Shown here in pieces: positions 57,201 through 64,000 of a stretch of 64,000 nucleotides of DNA. Under the pieces are notes generated by a model. The model saw only the letters and a program-made list of their open reading frames with translations. It was not told the origin of the DNA and ran no database searches. Both the position numbers and the translations under genes were made by a program. Within the stretch, counting starts at the first letter, position 1, and every line of letters starts with the position of its first letter. The stretch is from Ostrinia nubilalis (Eukaryota; Arthropoda; Insecta; Lepidoptera; Crambidae): contig NC_087090.1 in NCBI RefSeq assembly GCF_963855985.1, positions 12,212,501 to 12,276,500 of the forward strand, read 5' to 3'.

Positions 57201-60200
57201 CGGGCCTTAGTCACCCATCTTGCACCACTCCACACAGAAATAACCTAAACAATTTATTATGCGCTACTTATGCCTGTCATATCTAAAGATGAACTGGCAT
57301 ATTTTATGAGGCATACAGGCATAAAATATAAATAGGCATAAATCTAATATCTTACCACTCATATTAAAATCGAACTCGTTCTAAAGATAGTGACAAACGG
57401 GTCTATCAAGGTATTTATAAGTAAATAAACGAGATACAATAATGACCGTAATAAGTGATTTACATTTTGTAATCGGCAAAGACAAGTAAACAAAATTAAT
57501 CACACTATCGCATTGTCAGTTTTGTCAGTAAGTAGTCTAGATCCAAAAGCAGTTGTGGACTAGATAAAACATCTGGATAAATATAAAAATCTATATTGTT
57601 GAGTGATTAATGGCAAGTTGAATTTATAACATAAAAACACAATTTGCAGTCCGCTTGAAAGAATTAAGATGACCAAAAATAAGCCAAGCACACACGTTGT
57701 TGACTATTCACACTATAATTATCTCAATTCGGTTATATTTTTATAGCTCAAGGTATGTTGAAGGAGTCTTAAGAATATGGACTCATCCTATTGGTTGATT
57801 TTTATCAGCACTTCTGGTCAAATCAGCCTAAGATTTTTCACATAGGTTAAAGTAAAAATCACTCACTTCAAAATGACAAAGTGGTCTTCAATTTCAACCG
57901 TTCCCAGGGCGTTGTTGAGAGAGTACAAAATGTCTTGGCCGTTGAGACCAGCGCCTCGACCGTCGGCCAACAGGTAGATTGTGTCGTGGTTAGTTGCCAC
58001 GATGGAATGGTAGCCTGGCAGATAAAAAATCATAGAAAACTCTTAGAACTCCCAATAAAAATAAATGGGTAGCTGGAACTGATAGCAGAGTAAATACAAA
58101 TGAGTAGGTCATTTTAAATTTGGTTAGCGGTGAGTTGCCTCGAATTTTGTCAGTGTGTGCGTGCGCGCCGCATACGTATTGGCGCGCGCTCACATACAAA
58201 CCGCGCTCGGTGCGTTTCTATGAAGATGACCTACTCATTTGTATTTACTCTGCTGATAGTCTTCGCAATTATAAACGAAGTCGTAACTATTCGGCAAGTG
58301 CCAACAATAAAATTAAATGTAGTATTTATATTGTCTATCGCATTTTAATAACTAAACAAACATGATAATATCAAAGTATCGGCAAAAATATTCTCGTAAC
58401 GCATTAAATCCTCCATGGTATTGTCATAGCGCAAAAAAAAGATTAAAAACACTAACCAAGTAGGTATAAGTAAATTAACCACTCACCAACAGTAAACGTA
58501 TCAAACACCGTATTGGTGTTAGGCCCAGAGTACACGTAATACACCAGCGGGTACTTAGTAGTGGTGTCGTTGAGGTCAATGCCCGGAGGAAGGTGGAGCC
58601 TGACAGGCGCCGGGTGTCCATTCTCGAGGGGCACTGTCGTGATGATGCTTACAGGCCGCAACTTGTTCTGCAGACGCTCCCTGACGATTGCGTTGTCTTC
58701 CCACTGGTAGAGGATCTCACTGGTCTAAAAGACGAATTTATTATTTAACACATAGGGCATAGTGTCGTGCCCTGCGTGCCCAAGTAACTGGATGCAGGAA
58801 GATTTTATGAATGCTACTGACAACGCCACTCTTGTAGCGGAGTTTTGGGCTGACACTGGTTTATTATGTCGACACGACAAGAAGAAGAACACATAGGGCG
58901 TTCAATAGATATAGGGAGTTGGATAGCTCCTGGTAGCTCAATGGTTATTACGTGTGTGCTCAATGGCTATTGATATCTTTAATAGATTGCAAATCCTTTC
59001 CATGCCACGCATCCATCTTGTCTTCTTCTTCTTCTCAGTCTTTCGTATTCCTCATGAGTGTGATTTGTTGTGGACGGATGTTGCTCGCCTTACGAAGTCT
59101 CGCAATCTTTTCCTGTTGATGGTGAACTCGATGCAATCGTGGTAAGGACTGCCCACATTTTGATCAGGTTGTTCCATCGCATAGGCGAACGTCCACGTGA
59201 CTTAGTGGCCCTCCACTAAATTAGGATAACTCACCAGAGCTCTCACGATGTAAGTCGCGGAAGGTTCGTTGGACGACGAGCATGTGATACTCAGGTAAGT
59301 GCCACCCAAACTAGCTGTAGCAGTGGCCCAGGTACACACTCCGCCGTCTGGCATTACAATATCACAGCTGATGCAGGCTTCCGCGCCGGCGCCAAGTCGA
59401 CGCACCTGCGAGCGCCAAGGGGCGCCCTCTACCGTACGAGTGAAGTAGCTGCACAAAAGAGATTAGAATTGGACTTCTTGGCGTGAAGCGTCATGTTAGC
59501 GGTTTTGTTTTATTTCCTAAAATTCTTGTTTGGGCGACTATTAATGTGTTAATAATAGTGGATTATTAACCATTAACTGTTCGTGAACGTGCATGAGTAT
59601 AGGCAAATGAAACAAGACAGTGCAGCGTGATTCTTCGGGTTCTCTCAAGTAGTCCATATGAGGACTCAGTAAAGCACCACAACTTTACTGAGACTCAATG
59701 GGTGGGAATATCATCTATCATCCTTCATTAAATCATTACTTGGTCTCATTTTGTAACACGTCTCATTTTAAACTTGAAAATGGCACAAATCATGTCGACC
59801 TCGATCTGTATTGCCAACATCATCAAAAAAGAAGAAAAGAGGTTAGATCGAATAAACGGGACTATTCCTCGTTCACACCGCTGCAACTCCTGTGTAGACA
59901 AGATTTACAGGCTCACTATCAATAAAAACAAAACCAATGATAGGTCAAGTTTGTCCCGGAGGAAAATTAAACTTTAATTGAACCCGCAAAGAAATTAATC
60001 AGAAAAACATAGGAGTTCGAAGGGATCGACTTCCCTCCAATGCAAAGCGGATGGCAGGTGACTTGACTACCAATCAATGGACAATATACATGACTAATCC
60101 CACCACTTTGCAACTCCTGCAACCAGGATCTTAGCCACCAATAAATGAAATCAATTTAAAATCAATGGGTTTTCAAGAAAAACCTTAAAAAAAATATCGA

Positions 60201-61892
60201 ATTTAATACTCACTAAGCAACATTAGTCTCGTCCATGCCCACATAATTGTTCACAGTAGACAGTCCTGGACTGATAGAACTGGAGATGATCTCGCCATTC
60301 ACCCTTACACTCATGTACAAGTGTTGCCAGATGTACCCGTCAGCTTGGGGCATCGACCAGCGCGTGGACACGTAGAAAGAACCGTCGCTGCTGAAACGCG
60401 GCAATGCGATTGGCACCCAACCGTTCGGTTGTGAACGGTGCTCCTCCTGTTAATAAGAGTTTAATGGTTTAGGACAACAAGTGGATAATATACTTTTAGG
60501 ACTGATAGAAGAAAAGGAAACTAAAATGTGTCGGAATTAAGTACAAAACTAAATAGCTAGGCATCTTTCTAAACAGTGCAGGAAATCACTACCTCAAGTC
60601 ATAGTAAAATACCTACTCATCTAAGTACAACGCTTTTTGTTCTGTGACAATCTCAAGCATAAATATTTACGAAAAGACACCAGTTACTTATTATTAGAGC
60701 CTATTTCCAAGTTTCATTCCTGTTATTTCTTCGTCTGTTGCTTACCACATAAATTATCATTGACTAGTTAGAGGGATTGACACCCGTATTCACCAACGAT
60801 GCTTGCTTATGTGAAGCAGCAAATCGAACGCACAGCGTTGAATAGAGGTGATGGTCCGTGTGTCACCCTGTGCGTCCACGCGCACAGTGAAATCTTATAG
60901 TAATGTTTGTGAATAAGATCGTAAGATCGTAAGGCGTAAGATCTCTAACCTGTTTCTTGTGAATATGAAAATCAAAAGTATACTTACTTCACAAACATCA
61001 GTTCCAAGTTCCAAGTTGCAAATCCTTAGTACAGTTTGGTTCTGCCTCCTGTTAAGCCAGTGAGCTGCTATCTCGTTATCCCGAGCCCAGACCACGCCTC
61101 CCAAAATGTGGTCGTCGGTAACGATCTCAGGCGCCTCCAGAACCAGAAAGTCTATGTCTTGACCTTGGACCAAACTAGTCAGATTGACCACGCGAAGTTG
61201 GACGGTTGGGTTCGTGCGGCCGACCTGATAAATAAAAAAAAAAAAAAATTATGAAAAAATAACTGTGATTTCATTTTCAGTTGTTTCAATTTGTTTTTTT
61301 TTTATGTGACAGGAGGCAAGCGAGCAGACGGATCACCTGATGGTAAGTGATTACCGTCGCCCATAGACACCCGCAGACCCAGGGGCGTTACAGGTGCTTG
61401 GCCGGCCTTTAAGGTGAAGATACACTCTCTTCTTGAAAGCTTGCAGGTCGTATCCGTCCGGAAACACCGCAGACGACAGTCCATTCCACAGTTTGGAGTT
61501 TTATTGATATAATCTTAAATGATTGGGCAATAAATAAAACTTATGTTTGAGGCTCACAATGAGGACAATCGAATTAGCCCTCAATAGTTGGCGCCACTGT
61601 AGAGTAAGGTCTTATCACTCGCCAGTAGTGCCAACTGTTATGTGCCTAGGCATAAAAACGAGTCTGCTTCCGTATAAAAATCTAGCTTTACATTTTCAGC
61701 TGGTTGAACAAAATCGACATACCTTAGGGTATTTGAGATCGACCAGTTCAGGGTAAACGTCATCAGGATCTGACTTTTCCTCATAGTAGTAGTATGAGTA
61801 GGATTCCACAAGAGTGTCGTTGAAGCTCGCAAACGCCAGATACGAGCCGTCGGTAGAGAACCACGTGGCTTGACCGGTGTACATGACATCCT
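54150..61892 (-). CDS. Dipeptidyl peptidase 4-like serine peptidase, copy B (partial; nine 3' exons)
   Basis: A tandem paralog of copy A on the same strand, 4.4 kb upstream of its proposed start. Nine exons join without frame errors into about 573 codons covering most of the propeller and the entire hydrolase domain; the N-terminal exons must lie beyond 64000. Triad present: Ser in GHSYGG, Asp in HGNADDNVHYQ, His in YPDEAHSL. Oxyanion Tyr in VYSGP, and both Tyr of LYYNTMYTERYM, are also kept. Differences from DPP4: the second Glu of the double-Glu motif is Asp (E-D-V-M), the residue before Ser is His rather than Trp, and DS before the second Tyr is NT. Exon phases match copy A, but two extra introns split the 645-bp exon. 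It is probably an active S9B peptidase with shifted specificity. The substrate is unknown. Confidence 0.92.
54325..54440. mobile_element. Small MITE in DPP4-like B last intron
   Basis: ATGCCCGCTTTCACCATCAA at the left mirrors TTGTTGGTGAAAACGGGCAT at the right. The inverted match continues through AAGTGACCCCT / AGGGGTCACTT, leaving a loop of about 30 bp. Confidence 0.8.
54455..54595. mobile_element. Small MITE adjacent to the previous one
   Basis: CACAGACTTTTAGTCGGCCG at the left and CGGCCAACGAAAAGTCTGTA at the right are imperfect inverted ends. An inner inverted pair (CCGATTCTT / AAGAATCGG) is also present. Confidence 0.65.
54680..54741 (-). repeat. tRNA-like SINE head
   Basis: On the minus strand TAACTCGACCGGTAGCGCAT resembles an A box (TAGCTCAGCCGGTAGAGC). 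About 35 bp later CCGGGTTCGAATA gives a B box. The spacing suits a polymerase III promoter, but no acceptor stem pairs, so I call a tRNA-derived SINE or pseudogene. Confidence 0.5.
55204..55415 (-). CDS. DPP4-like B exon (catalytic Asp)
   Basis: Acceptor ATACAG|AT, donor CAGATG|GTAAGT. It encodes (N)TMYTERYMGLPTEEDNL and MHGNADDNVHYQNAV. Confidence 0.95.
55507..56427. mobile_element. GC-rich inverted-end element hosting a nested MITE
   Basis: AGGCCCGGTTTCCA at the left and TGGAAAAAGGGCCT at the right are imperfect inverted ends. The body (55520-55830) is a purine-rich GCGGAG-repeat segment. It resumes at 56375 with CATCGCTCCGCATTGATCCG after the 520-bp hAT-like MITE. The right end abuts the next MITE at 56429. 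Confidence 0.55.
55847..56382. mobile_element. hAT-like MITE, copy 2 (8-bp target duplication)
   Basis: The element 55855-56374 matches 21212-21732 along its length in reverse orientation. It is flanked by AAAAACTT on both sides (55847-55854, 56375-56382). Both copies sit next to nearly the same target word (AAAACTTC / AAAAACTT). Confidence 0.88.
56429..56591. mobile_element. MITE, CGCCCGTATTC family, best copy
   Basis: ACGCCCGTATTCATAAAC and GTTTGTGAATACGGGCGT are inverted ends of 18 bp with one mismatch. Related copies or fragments lie at 38262, 40745, 52267 and 60780. It lies in DPP4-like B sequence just downstream of the catalytic-Ser exon. Confidence 0.8.
56628..56788 (-). CDS. DPP4-like B exon (catalytic Ser)
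   Basis: 161 bp, acceptor TTCCAG|G, donor TACTACA|GTAAGT. It encodes QVLERYEFIDPSRVAIWGHS then YGGYATLL and GAPVTSWLYY. The length is identical to copy A exon 11. Confidence 0.95.
57069..57208. mobile_element. MITE with GATTCGACCAAAC ends
   Basis: GGATTCGACCAAAC (left) and GTTTGGTCAAATC (right) are imperfect inverted ends of a 140-bp AT-rich element in a DPP4-like B intron. No ORF. Confidence 0.6.
57867..58014 (-). CDS. DPP4-like B exon
   Basis: Acceptor TGCCAG|GC, donor TTGAA|GTGAGT. It encodes YHSIVATNHDTIYLLADGRG, AGLNGQDILY and LGTVEIEDH. It keeps the DGRG motif that copy A has changed. Confidence 0.93.
58081..58259. mobile_element. MITE with 32-bp TIRs
   Basis: GATAGCAGAGTAAATACAAA at 58081 continues through TGAGTAGGTCAT. 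Its reverse complement lies at 58226-58259. The core is rich in GCGCGC. It lies in a DPP4-like B intron. Confidence 0.85.
58487..58724 (-). CDS. DPP4-like B exon (oxyanion Tyr)
   Basis: Acceptor TTTTAG|ACC, donor TGTTG|GTGAGT. It encodes TSEILYQWEDNAIV to PLVYYVYSGPNTNTV and FTVG. It is equivalent to copy A exon 9. Confidence 0.93.
59235..59448 (-). CDS. DPP4-like B exon (propeller)
   Basis: Acceptor TGTGCAG|C, donor GCTCTG|GTGAGT. It encodes YFTRTVEGAPWRSQV, the Cys-rich ACISCDIVMPDGGVC and SITCSSSNEPSATYIVRAL. It is the last third of copy A exon 8. Confidence 0.93.
60214..60446 (-). CDS. DPP4-like B exon (propeller)
   Basis: Acceptor TTAACAG|GAG, donor GCTTA|GTGAGT. It encodes EEHRSQPNGWVPIALPRFSS to GMDETNVA. 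It is the middle third of copy A exon 8. Confidence 0.93.
60780..60920. repeat. MITE copy, CGCCCGTATTC family, diverged ends
   Basis: CCCGTATTCACCAACGATGC, GTGAAGCAGCAAATCGAACG and CCTGTGCGTCCACGCGCACA match the family, but the right end reads GTGAATAAGATCG instead of GTGAATACGGGCG. Confidence 0.7.
60988..61224 (-). CDS. DPP4-like B exon (propeller)
   Basis: Acceptor TTATCAG|GTC, donor TGTGAA|GTAAGT. It encodes VGRTNPTVQLRVVNLTSLVQ to CNLELGTDVCE. It is the first third of copy A exon 8. Confidence 0.93.
61285..61501 (-). mobile_element. CR1-like LINE ORF2 C-terminus and 3' UTR
   Basis: Minus strand reads KLWNGLSSAVFPDGYDLQAF then KKRVYLHLKGRP and ends VYGRR-stop (TAA 61351-61353), followed by the very common lepidopteran tail TCACCTGATGG ... 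GACAGGAGGCAAGC on the plus strand. It is inserted in a DPP4-like B intron, 60 bp from the exon at 61224. Confidence 0.8.
61723..61892 (-). CDS. DPP4-like B exon with the modified double-Glu motif
   Basis: Acceptor TTGTAG|AG, donor CCTAAG|GTATGT. It opens (E)DVMYTGQATWFSTDGSYL and ends ELVDLKYPK. Its 170 bp and phases equal copy A exon 7. Confidence 0.93.
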
Positions 61893-61940
61893 CTACAACA
61901 AAAAAAAATGTATTTAGGTATACCTACCTACTAAACTTTA

Positions 61941-62366
61941 TACAGGGTGTTGATTTCAATCCTCGCTATATTTATTTAGGTGATCTATTATGACTCATAT
62001 AAACGCATTATCTACCAAAAAAAAAATTACAAACGAAAGTGGAATTTTTAGCGAATATTTTCCGTGCGAAATCAGCTGTCTGTGGCTCGCAATACTGCAA
62101 TAGTTTATACTGCGGCACCATCGAGCTACGCGGATCGCTCGCATATCATGTCAGATAGCCCACTGAAGGAAGCCATGTAAAGTAGGTAGTGTAAATAGGT
62201 ACTTTTCTTTGACTAACTAAAGTTAAAGTTCGTTTAAAATTTTTTTCGAAGTTAATTTTTTTTTACTGATTCGTGATCAGAATAAGCTACTTAATCAACT
62301 CCCTTAATATGGCGAGTATTGAAATCAACTCCCTTAATATGGCGAGTATTGAAATCAACATCCTGT
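61941..62366. mobile_element. TIR element, TACAGGGTGTTGATTTCAAT ends
   Basis: TACAGGGTGTTGATTTCAAT (61941) mirrors ATTGAAATCAACATCCTGTA (ending 62366). The right end is duplicated: CAACTCCCTTAATATGGCGA plus GTATTGAAAT occurs twice in tandem (62296-62362). No ORF. Confidence 0.8.
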
Positions 62367-62632
62367 ATAGTAATCAAGTGAGTCCATGAACGCTCTCATA
62401 CATTTTGTTTTTGTTTCTTTTGATTCGTCCGCCTACTATCCACTTGTCCTATCTACTGTCCTCCACACTTTGCGCTAGATTCCACGTATTTAGAAAACAT
62501 TGAATCGTCCACTAAATCTGTATTTTGTGGTCACATCCGTTGAAAATATTAGAAAGTAATTTAATCAAAGAAGGCTGCAAGTTACCGATACATATACCCC
62601 GTGGAATATCTTACGGTGCCCGGGGAAAGAAG

Positions 62633-63073
62633 AATCCCACCAAAAACATTCTGTAAAAAACTAGCCAAGTCTCGATGGAGCTGCTTGTTTATCTCTAAAA
62701 AGTAATGAAATCTAGACAAAGTCGTGCCAAGTCTATGGTTCCTTACTGCGATTTCTTTATTATTATAGTTAATGTTGTGTGACTTGGCCGTTGAAGGGTA
62801 CAAAACCAGGTGCTCCATTTATTTATTATTTATTTATTTTAATTGTAGGTTTAATAAAGCTGCGTATTTCAATAATACTTATGTAGGTATGATTATCTTA
62901 ATAAAGATTGTTCAACGGCCAAGTCACACAACATTAACTATAATAATAAAGAAATCGCAGTAAGGAACCATAGACTTGGCACGACTTTGTCTAGATTTCA
63001 TTACTTTTTAGAGATAAACAAGAAGCTCCATCGAGACTTGGCTAGTTTTTTACAGAATGTTTTTGGTGGGATT
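62633..63073. mobile_element. Foldback element with 163-bp arms
   Basis: Arms 62633-62795 and 62911-63073 are nearly identical reverse complements (AATCCCACCAAAAACATTCT at the left end, GAAATGAAAT-type middle, TGTGACTTGGCCGTTGAA at the inner end). The spacer is 115 bp. Minor differences are visible, for example GCTGCTTG versus the mirror of CAAGAAGC. No coding content. Confidence 0.9.
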
Positions 63074-64000
63074 TCACTTCTTTTTGTAGAAAATGGCAAC
63101 ATTATTTAACGTCGTCGTTTAATCGACATTTTTTTACGATATTAAACACAAATAAACTCAACGACCTTTAAAATGGACAACGAATCAGAATTGTTTTAAT
63201 AACATAACTTTAGCGAACCTTACAATTTAATAAACGAAATCAACGAAATGCAAATTACACAACATTCAACTTAATCGACGGGGGGCTCTAGAAAGGAAAA
63301 AAAATCTGGACACCGCTTGCTAGTGCTAGCGCCATCTAGCGGTGAGCGATACAGGCGAACACCACGGTGCCGGAGTAGTATTGATTATGAATGTGGTGTT
63401 ACTCCAGATCTTCGATTTTCCTAGTTTTTATAGTTTTCCCTTTATGTGGCCATTAAACCCTAACTCTGTACCAAATTTCAGGTCTCTGAGTTTCTGGGAA
63501 GTACTAGTTCTATTTTGATGATCATCAGTGAGTGAGTGAGTGTCGTAAATGCGAAACTTTGCTTTCGCTTAACTTCGGAACTAAATGACCTACAGACTTG
63601 AAATTTTGGATTTTAAGTATGTGATTATAGCTTACTAGATGACGAAAATTTCTGCGTTCTGGTCTTATCCAGAGGCTCTCAAATAGGGACCTGAAAATGC
63701 GGCGAAATGGTTCCAGTAAAGGATGGTACGGCAGTGTTTGCTTCGCGCTCGACTTGGCGGGGGCACTGCCGTGCCCCCAGATGAAAATAACTTAATTTTA
63801 CCACGTTTTAAAAACCATCTTAGATTAATTGCCGGTACTTATTCGATCTCAAAAACTGTCACTTAGGTACTCGTAAATATCGTTCTATTTTAAAGATAAG
63901 AAGTCTTTGAATGACTATTTTATAGATTAAAAAAAAATACTTCACTTTTATGGCCTAAGTACAATAGACTTGGTGACGAGTCTTTGCTCATTACAAAATG
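63074..64000. other. DPP4-like B upstream intron, repeat-derived
   Basis: Expected to be intron sequence leading to exons beyond the window. 63320-63780 looks repeat-derived (GCGCCATCTAGCGGTGAGCG, GATCATCAGTGAGTGAGTGA, GGCACTGCCGTGCCCCCAG), similar in style to lepidopteran Helitron or LINE debris, but I cannot assign it. No exon was found. Confidence 0.45.

Overview
The window looks like an anonymous piece of a lepidopteran (moth or butterfly) nuclear genome. The evidence is AT-rich sequence with sparse, multi-exon genes, spliceosomal introns with GT/AG ends (several only about 70 bp), the abundant TAGGTACCTAC-type words common in Lepidoptera, and a dense load of insect-type repeats: CR1/Jockey-like and RTE-like LINE tails, Helitron 3' ends, hAT and Harbinger-like MITEs, foldback elements and tRNA-derived pieces. 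No bacterial-style operons, CRISPR arrays or convincing tRNA/rRNA genes were seen.

Layout. 1-23 kb has no recognisable coding exon. It holds decayed LINE tails, a Helitron end, palindromes, a GC-rich island at 18.6-19.2 kb (possible promoter), and a possible untranslated first exon ending in a strong donor site at 11441 (minus strand). 23.1-27.5 kb carries a minus-strand flavin amine oxidase gene (spermine oxidase / N1-acetylpolyamine oxidase family). I reconstruct it as three exons encoding 541 residues. Its first intron contains a Ty1/copia retrotransposon (24762-27391) with two identical 121-bp LTRs, a 5-bp target duplication AAAGG, and one open gag-protease-integrase ORF that has lost reverse transcriptase and RNase H.

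28.6-49.7 kb is a minus-strand, 13-exon dipeptidyl peptidase 4-like gene (copy A, 743 residues, S9B serine peptidase). The start codon appears to be the last three bases of the first exon. Its largest intron (37406-43791) is a repeat nest: a 176-bp tandem array interrupted by a hAT MITE, and a 1.84-kb foldback element inside a Helitron. 54.1-61.9 kb is a second, tandem DPP4-like gene (copy B, minus strand). Nine 3' exons are visible and its 5' exons lie beyond 64 kb. Intron positions match copy A almost everywhere, so the two arose by tandem duplication. Copy A has one 645-bp exon where copy B has three. Copy B also departs from DPP4 consensus at the double-glutamate motif and next to the catalytic serine.

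How the genes relate: the two DPP4-like enzymes would remove N-terminal X-Pro or X-Ala dipeptides from peptides, probably outside the cell (copy A has a signal-peptide-like N-terminus). The amine oxidase would oxidise polyamines and is not functionally tied to them by anything visible. I found no clearly new biological system. The observations most worth checking are the copia insertion right beside a splice acceptor, the trans-mobilised look of that copia copy, the active-site differences between the DPP4 paralogs, and the nested repeat architecture.
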